Shown: positions 46,191-58,329, numbered from the stretch's first letter. The stretch is 64,000 nucleotides of DNA from Triplophysa rosa (GCF_024868665.1 NC_079896.1:1732508-1796507), one strand, 5' to 3'. The notes: generated by a model not told the origin, from the letters alone. Numbers and translations are program-made.

Positions 46191-47571
46191 TCTAAAAGTG
46201 CGCAAGGGTTACCACGACTGATCTCATTTGAAGATAAACTGATCTGTACATCATACGCTTTTGCTGAAACCCAAACTATAAAACCATCTGACCTGGCCTT
46301 TGTTGAAATGACAATACATGCCATGACTCAATGAGTTCCTCTTACAGTCAACATCTTCGAATTTGTCCCGTAAACCTTCTTTGAGATCCACAGAAAATAA
46401 GAATTGTGATATTTGTAATCGCATTATGAAAAGAACGCACTGGCCTCTCTGGGATTCAATCAAATTAAATACAGATATCTCTGATTGGATTGCGGCTAAA
46501 TTAGATTTCTGGCTACCAAAAAACAAGGAATGTAATCTCATTCGGCCCTGAAAATACAGAAAAAATCTGTTGGGTATACTAAAAACGAATGCACGTGTCT
46601 AATCTGAATCCATCATAGATATTAAAACACAAGCGAAATATACTGGACGAGAACATATCCAGACAAAAAGAGCAGATATCAGTCCGAATAAGATGTTGTG
46701 TCGTCCTGTGGGAATTCCACCTGAGCAATTATAAGATTAATGCTGTGGTCCATCCGACACAGACAATCTGAATTTCTAATTTACTCGAGTCTAGACAGAC
46801 AGACATCTGATGGACAGTTATATTTGTATATTTTTGTATGTTTATACACATAGTTTTGTTTAAAGTACAATCTTTCCGTTGACTCATAAATTGTAATAAT
46901 TCACAAGTGTTAATTCAAATTGCAAGCACATTTACAAACAATGAAGGTCATCTCCCTCTCTCATCCATCACTAGGCCTATAGATTAAAAGAATTCTCTCT
47001 CATCGCGTCTGAAAGAACGCTGTGTGGGTTATGTAACTCGTCTGTGATATTCCAACAGCTCATCTAGAAGAATATAAAATGAAAACATCACAGTGTTCTC
47101 TGAGGAACGCTGTTACTTGGATAGATCTCTTCCCAACAAACCAACATCATCCCATGCCATGTGCTGAAGAATCACATCTGAAAGAGAAACGGGTTATTAA
47201 TCATCTACTGAGCACTTGTGAGTAAGGGGGCTTAACCTGAGACTGTATAATTATTGTAATTCCTGTACCTGTAATCAGGTTGAGTCTGTCATATAAAATA
47301 ATGTTTTTAGATTTTACTTCATTTTCCAGTAACCTGACAGAACATTTTCTGTTGCTAATTGACTAAAAATGTTCTAGTCTTTCAAAGTTTTCAAATCTCT
47401 CTGCGATCTGTGATGAGATCTTTGTGAGAACCAGTGAAATCAAATCTGGCGCTGTTTGCCGTATTTGTACATAACTCAAAATTAATAGCACGCTGAATAG
47501 AAGAATCTCAGTAAATAATAATGTTTTCGTATATTGCTTTTATATATAAATACGTTTACATTTCTATACAT
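46191..47571. other. intergenic sequence, nothing recognised
   Basis: Frames near 46115-46551 overlap on both strands but have no known domains. No repeat ends seen. Confidence 0.45.
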
Positions 47572-47579
47572 ATATTTTT

Positions 47580-48247
47580 AGGGATGCACCGATATGTACA
47601 TTTTGGCCGATAGCCGATAATTCTTAAACATTGGAAACCGATAACCGATATATGGCCGATATACAGTATCAAAATATTGATATAACATTTTCTGAGACTG
47701 AAACAAAAGGCAAAAAGTGGACAACTGCTTTTATTTGAAAACATTCACTGCAGAAAACAAGGTAACCATTAATTCTCTTTTCCCCCTGAAAATCATGTGC
47801 CTACTTTACACTAGTTAACGATTCTTTAACTTTCAAGCTTTTCTGGTGTATTTTTTAATTAATAAACTAATTATAGATGTTCTTCCAGAGCAACCCAGAA
47901 AAATGTTCTTAATAGCCACATGTCTAACAGATCTCAAGACAGAAAGCATTCAGACAGCAGTCTGATTCAAACAATATGCTTTTGTTCCCATAATTTACAC
48001 ATTCATAAATACTGTATCTACATACTGTACCTACATCAACAATGTTTTGCTAACAGCAGTAAGTGAATGATCACGACAGAAAGACAGTACTGTTCTGTAT
48101 TTTAACTGTGAGCAGCGTGCAGCTGAAGAAGTTTAACCAGAGGGAATGATTTATGATTTATCGGCTGATAATACAACTTCGATAACATAAAAAATTACCG
48201 TTTATCGGCCGATACCAATGTGGCCGATAATTTATCGTGCATTCCTA
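47580..48247. mobile_element. hAT-like element with AGGGATGCACCGATA end and 8-bp flanking repeat
   Basis: Left AGGGATGCACCGATATGTAC; right in complement TAGGAATGCACGATAAATTA. Internal GGCCGATA motifs lie near both ends. Flanked by ATATTTTT (47572-47579 and 48248-48255). The flanks are AT-rich, so the duplication could be partly coincidental. A degenerate relative is at 8264-8530. Confidence 0.72.
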
Positions 48248-48299
48248 ATATTTTTTATTTTTTAAAGAGTGATATAATCGTAACGGAATGAAACATGAA

Positions 48300-48586
48300 T
48301 CTTTATTTAAGTACTGTCATGATATCAGATTTTCACTTTACGTTTTTTTGCTGTAATAATATTATCACGGTATCTTTTTTTATGCTTTTGTTGTTTGTAC
48401 CAAACAAAGCTAAAATGTGCGTGAAGGGATTAGACAGTGTTTGTAACCGTTGTGGCTTATAAAGCAAAACTTTAAACGGGTGCTGAATTATTTACGATAT
48501 TATAATATCTGTAGAATTAACACGATATCAATAACCACGATTTAAATATCACGGCTGTTGCATGTAACGGTATATTGTGACACCTC
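48300..48586. mobile_element. probable hAT-like repeat ending GGTATATTGTGACACCTC
   Basis: The right end in complement reads GAGGTGTCACAATATACCG, a start I recall from fish hAT-type repeats. The interior has TTATTTACGATATTATAATA and ATATCACGGCTG. The left boundary is unclear. Confidence 0.4.
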
Positions 48587-50517
48587 TTTTGTAAACTTGT
48601 AAGACTGTAATGATCACGCAGGGCTCTTTTCTATACAATAATACAATATTTGGCCTAGTGTTTGTTGCGTTTAAAAAATTGTCTGTTGTATTCATGTTAG
48701 TCATTTTAAATATCATTCGGTGCATGTACATAATATCAATTAATTTCAATGAAACATAGGGAGGTTTGTTTGCTTTAGTACCATAAGCTGTTTTGGTGTT
48801 GGGTTGCCAATATCTTAATGTGAAGAAACATCTGAGAAAAAATACCTAAAATATGTCTTCAACACAGAGCGACGCTACTAATCACATCTGCTCTGAATCT
48901 GTCTGCGGCTTTGACAAAGAAAGCAGCTCGCTCTGTTGACGGGTGAGAAAAATGATCTTTTTAGTGAGCCTGTCACATCACGGAGAGATGCGCTGCGTAG
49001 TGGACTTACAGATTTTCGCCTTCTAATAAAGTTACATAAGCCACTTTCAGTTCACGGCACACTTAAATAAGAGAAGGTTACACAAAGCGCCTTTGAATCA
49101 GAAGCAGAAATAAAGCAGGTGTGCAGGAATTTACGGTGAGAAAACAGCCCAGCAGATTCCTGCCTTTGTGTTGAACATTAAAAACTGTTTTCGCATTGAA
49201 CGGCTGGATGGTATTTCCTCCCTCACGGCAGGAAGTAAGAAGAGGAAAAAAATACGAGGAGAGTCTGCAAAAAAATAAACTCTGAGAACGCAGCCGCAAA
49301 AGAAAAAGTGAAGCTTGAAAAACACGATACACAAAAGCCATCAAGCTCTTTATGTGTCTCTAAGTGAAGAGAGAGAGATGTTTTTCAGCATTATGCGGGC
49401 GGCCCCTGCTTATGGATTCAGAGAGGGGGGGGGTTCACAAAGTGTTGCAGGCTTTCATTGAAGCATTAATGTTTTACGAGTAACATGGCTTTTTTATCAG
49501 AAGTACATTTTTCCCATTTCTCCCGCAGCTCTTGATGTAAGCTGTGTGTTAGTGAGCGTAACAGGATTTTCCTTTTATCTCACATGATTATGTTACCACA
49601 TTGGTCCTCTCTCTCTCTCGCCCTCAGAAATCCTCTCTCTCATCCACTGCATTGTGGTCTGTCGTTTTCAGATTTGGGGTCAGCGCCAGAATCAAACAAT
49701 GGCCAAACGAGAGATGAGATGTCTATGAAGATTCTCCTGCCATGGCTGTTAAGTACCATATTATTTCGTCAAGCCTCTTGACGTTTAAGATGGAGGCCTA
49801 TGCGCTTCATTTGATAAACATCAAGATTTTAGCTTATCATTTATAAGACAAAGACTTTACAAGATAAACGGACAGATTTGCACATGATTGAGATGGTGTC
49901 TGGTCAGTTATAGATGTTAAGAGGGTTCAGAGAGTTTCTCTTAGTCTGTACAAATGAACAGCCCTCTGAAAGAGCTACAATTAAATATTTATCACAAATA
50001 GCTAGATTTATCATAAATATTCATAAGATACAGCTGTTATTTTTCAGCATGCGGAACATAACATACAGCGATCACTGCAGTGAAAATGAAGGCGTGCTTG
50101 AGATCTTTAGTTTGAAATGGTTTTCCATTCGTTTAGAGCAAACGTGGCTGCTGTGATCTAAACGTTGGGCTTCATGGTTTATCTTTTACACATGTGAGCC
50201 ATATCTCTGTCATGTGCAAAGTTTAACACACGATATTAGAGGTTTGCAAACGCCGCTGAATGTTGAATATGTGTGAAATGCGTATTGAACTTTCACTTCG
50301 CTTTTTCTATTTTTATGCGAATATTTTTGTTTTAAAATGGAGACATCAAACTTTGTGAAGTCACAAACTAACTCTAGAAGTAAAGTTGTATTAAACATGT
50401 CTAGCCATATGGGCGCACAATCTGTTGGCAGTTTTGCTTCTGAAATATATACGTGGAGTACAAATGGCCAAGACCACATCAAAAACGTACAGTTTTCAGT
50501 TTTTTTTATAAGTTAAT
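48587..50517. other. intergenic stretch without recognised genes
   Basis: No repeat ends. 48890-49130 is non-repetitive and CpG-containing (AGATGCGCTGCGTAGTGG) and may be regulatory. Overlapping frames near 49078-49344 have no known domain. Confidence 0.4.
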
Positions 50518-50691
50518 ACATTTATGCATTTTGAATACATGTGTATGCAATGCAATTTACTGTCTTTCTGTCTGTCTGTCTATTTGTCTATCTAGCTAAT
50601 AATATTTTATTATCATTGTGTTAACTGGGAATCAAACCCAAGACTTTTACATTGCTAACAAAGTGCTCAACTAAAAAAAGCTACGAGAACA
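50518..50691 (-). mobile_element. degenerate tRNA-derived SINE
   Basis: In complement from about 50691: GTAGCTTTTTTTAGTTGAGC (A-box region, eroded), GTTAGCAATGTAAAAGTC, then TTGGGTTTGATTCCCAG (B box). Tail-like TGCATAAATGTAT appears near 50518-50530. A (CTGT)n run and unrelated sequence lie between. Confidence 0.5.
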
Positions 50692-51071
50692 TTGAGTCGA
50701 TTAATGAATACATTTCTGAATTTAATAAATTGTGAAATTGTGCAACTACTTCAGTGTTCTGCACAGCTGTTCTCTCACGTCCAATCGAATGCTCTCTATA
50801 AAGAGAATGCCCCGCCCCCTAGTTATACCCGCCTTTGAATAACAATGATTTATGGCTGTGATGTTAATGAAAGGCTGTTGGTGATGCTTTAAATATGTCC
50901 TAAAGTCAATGCAATTTCAACTTCATTAAAAATATATGCAATAGTGTAATAAAGTAATATTATTGCTATATTTTCAGTTAGAAAAAAAATCCATTTTACG
51001 AAGCATTGGTCTAATGTTATGAATGTTTATTGAGACTGAAGATATTTACACACACAGCCCGGCAGTCTTTT

Positions 51072-51200
51072 CTTTCTCTCTCTCTCTCAATTTCAAGGTA
51101 CTTTATTGGATTGCGTGTTCTTACAATATTTCCAAACCGTTGAACATATAACAAAAGACATACAATAAGTACAAACATTGAAGTGAAACCAAAAAAGGTG
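51072..51200. repeat. probable retroposon-derived fragment behind a (CT)n run
   Basis: CTCTCTCTCTCTCTC is followed by AATTTCAAGGTACTTTATTGG, close to a common fish repeat phrase (CAATTCAA...CTTTATTGGCATGAC). Family and boundaries are uncertain. Confidence 0.35.
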
Positions 51201-51479
51201 CCAAGTATATAGAATGAAATATAAAATAAAGTATATCTAAATAAAGAAGATTCTCTCATTATTTACCCCACGAGCAACACTTTACTCTGGTAAAACACCT
51301 GCCACCGTATATAGTCACCACAGGCTGAAACAGACATTTTTCTTTTTTAAGGTCCTCTGGTCACAAGCGCAGGACATGTGTGCATATCAACAACACAAAC
51401 ATGTTCATTTGCTGGAAAATAATGGCGTGTGAGCACAGCTGTGCGTAACAGCCTCACTCTTTTATCTGCTCCTGTAATG

Positions 51480-51930
51480 TGCACAGGTGCTGCTTAATTC
51501 AATTGGAAAACGTTGCCATGGTTTTACATTAATATGTTTCTGTGTTGCCGGCGCATCGGTTGTCATGGAGATGATGGGACTTATTTAAGGTGAAACGATT
51601 GGAAGGAAAGGGAGAGATGCAAAAGTAGAGAGGGCTGCGTGTGCATTTGTTTCATTACATTTGTTTCCTTAACCTCAAAAAAAAAAGGCAACCGAGCCGA
51701 TGTGTGCCACGCAAGTCTTATAGTGTTTCATTAGAGAAAGTGAAACAAGCTTTCAGTCTAATGAAATGACTCGCGGAGAGCCGAGGATCCTTTCATAACC
51801 GCCGATTGCTCTCCCGAGCACTGCGCTCTCCGTTGTGAAGGTTTTTTAGAGGTTCGTTGCAGGTTTCTGTTTGCACACTTGATCCGAACGTGCACTTTAA
51901 TCGTCTCTCGGTGAAATGAGCAATAAAACA
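51480..51930. promoter_or_regulatory. candidate regulatory region with X-box-like and ISRE-like motifs (unverified)
   Basis: Two RFX/X-box-like strings, GTTGCCATGG (51512-51521) and GGTTGTCATGGAGA (51558-51571), lie 36 bp apart. An IRF-type GAAAGTGAAAC lies at 51735-51745. The block is non-repetitive and balanced in composition. Motif matches are short and may occur by chance. Confidence 0.3.
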
Positions 51931-53247
51931 GAAGCACGGCTAAATGAACCAGATAACCTTAACACAAGTTCATTTTAGTATTACCGTTTTGTGGTTTTAT
52001 GGGAAGTCACCGTCCAGGTGATGCTTGGATAAACGTGGACGCTGTTCAATGCACGCCACATATTTCAAGATGATGTTGACTTGATCAGATATATTTGCAT
52101 TGTAAAGGTGTGGCTTTATACAGTCATATATAATGCACAGATGGGATTAAGAAAGAAAACATGACTGTGGTGATGTCGTCTTTATATCAGTGTTTGTGTA
52201 GATTTACTGGGGAAATTTTCATCAGCGAGTTAATTAAAAAAGAATTGAAGGTCTAAGAGATGTGTACACAGCAGGACACACAGATCGTCTGAAGAAGTGA
52301 GTCGGTCAGTTTATCAGTCAGACAATCTTTAATGTTGGTCATCATTCACTAACCCACATTGTTCCTCTGTTTGACACAACAATGACACGTCGAAGTTGTT
52401 ATTTTCACACAATGAGAGCAGAATGTGAGTTGCATTTTTAGACCGATAAAAATCTCCACCATAAAAATATATTTTTAAAGAATTCTTTAGTTCTGCTTTA
52501 CTAAAACCCGTTCAGTGACAATCCACCAGAACAATTTCTTTACTTTTCATATTTTTAATTCAGGTATAATAGCCACAACACTGAATTAAATAATAAATCA
52601 TTTCCATCATTTTTTATTTTACTGAGTTAAGTTAAATATTTTGCCGTGTCACATTTATTTATTTTATTGGACATTACAAAAACTCAATTCAGTTTCAATA
52701 GAGGGTCTAAACGTGGACGAATCCGGGGGATGTACGCTCAGTTTACAGTAAAATGAGCTTGGTGACAAAAGTAGCTCACATCTACCTTGTCATATTTTCC
52801 ATCATTTTCATTTATCAAGAAGCATTTCTGTGAAAGCGTTTGGCAATCTTTTGTTAAGCTGACGTGTAAAAGGCTTTCTCTCAAAACCACCCATCAGTCC
52901 ATCCGTTTATGAAAATCTTTTTCATAGAAATCTAGTTTACTTCATATCAACAGGCAAAATTAGATCAACATTGTTAAAATTAGAATAAAGTTCTAATTGG
53001 TGTTATTTAAATGGATTTACAGCACAGTAGGAGGATTACTTGAGACGGTGTGTCATATAAATATACATAAATATATTTAAATATGGGTCAAAGACGAAAA
53101 AGGGTTTAAGCATAAAAACAATAAGTGTAATACTGCTTTCAATTGTTGTTGTAAAAAAAATGAAGAAGTTTTCTGTTTATTTTATAGCATTTTTGTTTTT
53201 CTGAGCAAAAAATAAAGATCATACATTTTCCCTGATTTACAAAAGAC
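51931..53247. other. intergenic stretch, nothing recognised
   Basis: AT-rich with no repeat ends, RNA gene or coding signal. Confidence 0.5.
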
Positions 53248-53690
53248 GCCCAATTCAATTTTATTTATATAGCGCTTTTCACAATGTGCATTGTTCCAAA
53301 GCAGCTTTACAGGAGCAAATAAGAAAAACACAGAAAGGTAAAACACGGCACAGTGCATGGTGTTTATAGACCAAGCAAGATCATTATAATAAATAATATC
53401 TAATAAATAAATAAATGCGGTCTCCCGGTGAGCAAGCCAACACTGCCCTGCTGTGGCGAGGAACCCAAACTCCAATGCTGAATAATGGAGAAAAAAAAAA
53501 CCTCGGGAGAAACCAGGCTCAGCCGGGAGGGCCAGATCTCCTCTGACGTGTCATAGCTGCACTCAGTGACCCCGACCAAAGCCACTGAGCAAACGTCCAC
53601 TAAGAACACGGAGAGCCCACGAGCCGCGACCCAGGAAGCCCCACCCGTCAAAACCGCGCAGGTTCAACCCGGTCCCATTCCGCGATCAAC
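53248..53690. repeat. dispersed teleost repeat ('TTTATTTATATAGCGCTTTT')
   Basis: Starts CCAATTCAATTTTATTTATA, then TAGCGCTTTTCACAATGTGC, then AAAGCAGCTTTACAGGAGC. Further on are AACCAGGCTCAGCCGGGAGG and CCAGATCTCCTCTGACGTGT. I recognise this as a high-copy fish repeat, probably the 3' region of a retroelement, but cannot name the family. Cys/Trp-containing frames across it are not genes. Confidence 0.65.
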
Positions 53691-54309
53691 AACAGACAAC
53701 AGAGGAACAACCAGGGAAAAGTAGTAATGGCATAATTAACTTTATTCCTCTGTTGTCCGACATCGACCACAAAACAAGACCACTAAAATGTCATTCAGTG
53801 TAACAATCTTGTCAGGCATATTTACAACAAAAATCAATTTATGACATATTAAAAGACTAATTGCTTTCACCCCAAATGCTAATTAGTTGTAATTTTACAA
53901 AATTTGCCACTATCCTAGGTTTTTCCCATTTGTCAATAAGAATTTTTTACTCATTTATAGCACAATAAAATGTAATTTGCTCCCTTATTCTTGAATATAT
54001 TTTAATATGTACAAGTCAGAATAAGCACGTTGTTTGAATTTGTACATAAATATTGTGTTCCACTGAATGACAACGTAACATTATTTCAACCAAATTTTGA
54101 CATTTTATTCTCCAAAAACTTAATTGAAATCATAAAGTAGACATTTTACTTGCATTTAATTTGCTTTCTCTGGACATAAAATCACTGTTGTAAATTTCTT
54201 TTGATGGGGACATCTTAACGTCTTTGACCCATATACATTGATCAATTTGTTTTTGAGTACGTTAATATTTAATATTTCAATTGTTTTACCTAACAATGAC
54301 CAAGTACTC
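53691..54309. other. intergenic sequence, nothing recognised
   Basis: Very AT-rich, no repeat ends identified. Confidence 0.5.
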
Positions 54310-54922
54310 AGTAACTAGTTACACCCAACAGTGTTGTTGAGATCTCTTCTAAGTAATCAGTTACTGTAATTTAATTACTTTTCACTTGTAAAAGTAAAGT
54401 AAGGGATTATAGTTACTTGTGAAGTAATCAAACTAAGTACTGTGTGTATATGTGTGTGCAATAATGGAATTTACATCAAAATTCAAAGTCTAACTTTAAA
54501 ATCCGTGCTTTACAATTCTCACATTTGTAATACTTCGGTCAGTTAATAATACTGCTTTATATAGTTTTATATTATTTATTTGAATGAATTAAAAGAGCTG
54601 TTTCATGCCTATCCTTGAATCACTTAACTCATCAAGGTTTATGTAGGATATAGAAAGTAATTACTAAGAAGTAATTAAATACTTTTTGTAGAGTGTATTT
54701 TGTACTGTAATCTAATTACACTATTGAATATGTAATTTACATGTTTATGCATTTGGCAGATGCTTTTGCATGATACTATACATTTGTATTTGAGTATGTG
54801 CAATCCCTGGGATCGAACCCATGACCTAGGCGTTGCTAGCGCCATGCTCCAACCACTGAGCTACAGGAAAGGAGTAGTAATTAGTAATTCATTACTTTTT
54901 CAGAGTAACTTTCCCAACAATG
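54310..54922. mobile_element. non-autonomous hAT element, copy 2, with rearranged left end and SINE inside
   Basis: Body matches copy 1 (28717-29289) in order: AGTAAAGTAAGGGATTA, ATCAAAATTCAAAGTCTAAC, TTGAATGAATTAA, CCTATCCTTGAATCACTTA, AGTAATTAAATACTTTTTG. The right end in complement is CATTGTTGGGAAAGTTACTC. At the left, 54310-54336 is an inverted copy of the family's own left end abutting CAGTGTTG. No clear target-site duplication. Confidence 0.78.
54736..54870 (-). mobile_element. tRNA-derived SINE inserted in hAT copy 2
   Basis: In complement from 54870: CTGTAGCTCAGTGGTTGGAG (A-box region), CTAGGTCATGGGTTCGATCC (B box GGTTCGATCC intact), then CAGGGATTGCACATACTC, ending CAAATGCATAAACATG. 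The conserved GTCGCTTTGG tail segment is deleted. Same family as 1129-1281. Confidence 0.8.
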
Positions 54923-55010
54923 TCTCAGAGTGTGCTCAGATTTTCAAGGTCCCATTATCAGGTAACAATATGAACTCCAACATTTCTCATCAAAAACTTT
55001 CTTCTCTCTA
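54923..55010 (+). repeat. fragment of the unclassified dispersed repeat
   Basis: GTGCTCAGATTTTCAAGG and CAATATGAACTCCAACATTT CTCAT match the 3' part of copies at 25.9 and 57.8 kb. Confidence 0.5.
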
Positions 55011-55816
55011 CTCTTAACTGACGGTTTGTCAACAATAGACTCATTCGTGTCTGCTTTATTTCTCATTTTAGGCGAAAGCCAAAAGACAACCTTTAGATAA
55101 AGGAATATAACTACAATTAACATTCATTGATCATCAAGAGGTGTTTCGCGAGGTCACGTAAAAAACGAGTCTCATAACAGCGTGAGGACATCCATATGTC
55201 TCCCAGACTGGCTTTATTTTAGATTGAAATCAACCGAGCGTGATTTTATTTCTTTATTTCTTGTCTCATTTCTGCCTGTGAGATGTAACATGGAGAACAG
55301 GTCGAGCTTCTCATAAGCTGTCAGCTGTGAGTGGCACGAGTCTGGCAGTTTATTTATTTTGCGGCGGTTTGATCAATACACAGGAGTTCTTGTTAAATTG
55401 CCTGCATTGCTGATAGCTCACACAGACGGCGAGGAGAGAGAAACTCACAGATATACTGTCAGAAATGATCTCTGTGCATCGTTGAACTCAAGACACTGAA
55501 AGTGTACAGTACAAAGAATTGCCTATATATTTCTTTACGCTGGATTGAGTTCAAATCGGTTCAGCTACGGAAAATAAGTGCATGTTTAGATTTGAGTGTG
55601 ATGTGTGAGTGCACTTCTGTTTCTGTTACATTATCAGAATAATCATTTCAGATATACACCTGAAGACCCGTGTCCTCCTGCAGGATCTCTGAATGTTGTG
55701 AAGAGCATCTCGTGAGCTTCATAAGAGACCAGAACATCTGGACTTTTGTATTCGGGTTCTAATGGTCACGGTCACGGTTCTGTTTACATTTGATTAGTGA
55801 TGACAGAGCAGCATCA

Positions 55817-56048
55817 TTGAAGCAACACTTTGTAGTTTTTCGACCTTAAAATGATGTCTCTAAAATGATTTCAGTGGTAGAACAACTCTTAACCGGACGA
55901 ATTCTAGCTTAGTAAACAAATGCACGTGTATTGCGCTGCCCACAGGGAAGCTTACACAGCGACATTATTTACAACACTGGTAACAGACAATTGTACTTAT
56001 CGACCACATGGGGGAGCCATAAGCAAAAGTTCTATAGTGTTGCTTTAA
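55817..56048. mobile_element. TTAA-type MITE, 224 bp between target sites
   Basis: Left AGCAACACTTTGTAGTTTTT after TTGA (mutated TTAA, 55817-55820); right in complement AGCAACACTATAGAACTTTT, followed by TTAA (56045-56048). The interior has AAACAAATGCACGTG and ACATGGGGGAGCCATAAGC. It lies partly inside a spurious 143-residue frame (55931-56362). Confidence 0.72.
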
Positions 56049-56263
56049 AATTTCAAGAGCAGTGGCGTAACAGGTGGGCACGCACTGCGGGGGGCCCCAA
56101 AATTGTATTTTTAATGCAAATAAATGGGACTTGTTTTGGTGTTAATTATAGTTTACCTCTGTTTGTGGATCACAGTATCCTTTGTCGTTGTCGTTATCCA
56201 ATCGCAATCGAGGATAGCCACAAATGTCCTGAAACTCATGCTGCCTTCACGTGCTCTCGGAAA

Positions 56264-56447
56264 TTCGACAATTCCCTCTTCAACCTGGAAATAATTTATG
56301 GGAACGGTGCTCTTTTAATGTTAGCAGATACTTGTAATGTTTTAATGCTACTAAATCATTAGTAACATTTATATTTTAACGTTACTAAATACTTTTAATG
56401 TTACTAAAACCAGACGTTACTTCCGGGTTGAAGTGGGAATTATCGAA
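56264..56447. repeat. inverted-repeat element with tandem 'TTAATGTTACTAAA' loop
   Basis: Left arm 56264-56290 (TTCGACAATTCCCTCTTCAA...) and right arm 56421-56447 match at 24 of 27 positions. The loop holds several TTTTAATGTTACTAAA-like units. Confidence 0.65.
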
Positions 56448-56694
56448 GCAAAAAATCGTTCGATGGACATTGTGAAAGACTTGCTCAGAAAAATGCCGGA
56501 AGAATGGGACGGTCGGACAGTCTTATGATAAGATGCTTTATTTATTGTGTTTTCTCTTTAGATGCAGTAACGTTTAATCAAGTAACTTTTTATTGGGAGC
56601 TTAAGACATTGTCATGAACTCGCTGTATTGCCGTTTTGTAAAAGTCAATTTCATTATTGTGTAGTAGTTTTGAGAATGGTTTTGACACGAGATT

Positions 56695-56806
56695 CGATTT
56701 TTCTAAATATCTTTCTTTATGTTCAAAAGAAGAAATACATTTTTACATGTTTGAAACAACTTGAGGGTGAGTAAATGATGACGGAATTTTCATTTTTGGG
56801 TGGAAA
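56695..56806. mobile_element. right-half fragment of palindromic TTAA MITE
   Basis: GAGGGTGAGTAAATGATGAC and GGAATTTTCATTTTTGGGTG are the family's right terminus. Confidence 0.65.
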
Positions 56807-57594
56807 ATTCCACAGGACATCTTCTATTGCAGGTGACCGAGTTTAATGCGTCGTTTAGAAAGAAGACATTGGAATGATTCTATTCTTTTACATATACAAT
56901 AATGATAAAATAAGCATTGGGATATATTTATTTTTTCATGTGTATTTTAAACACTCATGTCTAAATGTCCAGGTTTAAATAAAAGCAACTGGTCTTTTTA
57001 TTTTACATGTACATTCTTTTATACAGCAGACGAGTATCCAAAGAGCATTTCACATTTTGTCTTAGGTGCCAACACTAAAGCAATGTTTACAAGGAAAACC
57101 AGACCAGTTAAACAGTGGAAAGTGGAGGGTTATAGTCATTAGGACTCATAACAACACAAATTCACTGTTATATGTTCATTTCTGTTTTGCAATTTTCCAG
57201 TGGTCACAGTTACACTGAAAACTGCAGGTCTGCAACCTTTTCACTTTTCTCAGTAATTAAAGTGAATGCGCTCGGCTTCACTGGAACAACTTTGCTTTCA
57301 TAAATTTCCTCATGTGCTTGAAGTGAGACACACTTGTCCATCTTGATCTGCTGTATGTAACTGCTTTAAATAACACCGTTAACCAGAAGACTTTGAAGTG
57401 TTTTCAACGGTTGCCTCTTGATTCTGTGACATTTCAAACCACCTGCACAGTGAGAGAGAGAGAGACTTCCTCTTACCTCATTGAACTTCTGCCAACATTA
57501 CTGTGGTTACAATCATGTCCGCTTTTATAGCTGAGAGGAAAATGATTGCTCAAAAGTTGCTCGTTCATCACTCAAGAGACTTAATAGAGCTCTC

Positions 57595-57905
57595 AGTTGA
57601 CAAAAATCTCCATTAGCTCTCTGTTTAATCTCGTTGCTTTCAAACAGGAAAAAAATGTCTGTGACATGAATGAGATTAAATGGAGAGCAAATTGAAACTT
57701 TTCTTTCAAAATCTCATCTGCGTCTCGGATATTTCTCCTGAAAATAGGTCAGAAATCTCACAAATGTCCCTGTCGTTAGAGTTTGAGAAGAGAAGTCAAC
57801 GGTGTCTCAAACTGAGCTCAGATTTGTCACGTCAATATTATTGAAGATCTCAATATGAACTCAAACATTTCTCATAAGATTTACTCAAATCCAGATTATT
57901 AGACC
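57595..57905 (+). repeat. unclassified dispersed repeat, copy B
   Basis: Shares with copy A (25700-26060): GAATGAGATTAAATGGAGAG, TCATCTGCGTCTCGGATATT, TCTCCTGA, AGAAATCTCACAAATGTCCC, CTGAGCTCAGATTTGTCACG and GAAGATCTCAATATGAACTC. Order and spacing are conserved. Confidence 0.65.
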
Positions 57906-58329
57906 TCTACAGTCTACATTCATTTCACACCGCCAAACTCAAAAACAGAAACGAATGAGACAACTGTTAATATCCATGAAGTTTTAGGAGAACGTCCGAG
58001 ACAAAGTTGAGAACTCCATCAACTCTCCTGAGCTAAAAAGAGCAACATCTGAGAATGATGGTGATCATGCCTCGCAAGCCGATAAATTTGGTGATCAGAA
58101 AAAGGCCAAAATTCAGAATTGTTTACATTTTCCTGTTCACAGTTCAGTAGAAGCGCTGTTCTCCCCCCTCTCTATTGTCGTGCCAGTTCTCTGCATGAAT
58201 GCATCTGTCATTCCCACGCGCCGCGCCACAAAAGCGCTCGGTCATTAGTATTATGGTGCGAATGCCGGGGATTCCATCTACCCGCACCCTTGACTAATTC
58301 TTTATTTCTATGGTAAAGAGAAAAAAACA

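Noticed and set aside
53248..53690. Trp/Cys-containing frames considered as a gene fragment
   Set aside because: The sequence is a high-copy teleost repeat.
55931..56362. 143-residue plus frame
   Set aside because: Begins inside a TTAA MITE and runs through an inverted-repeat element; no known domain.
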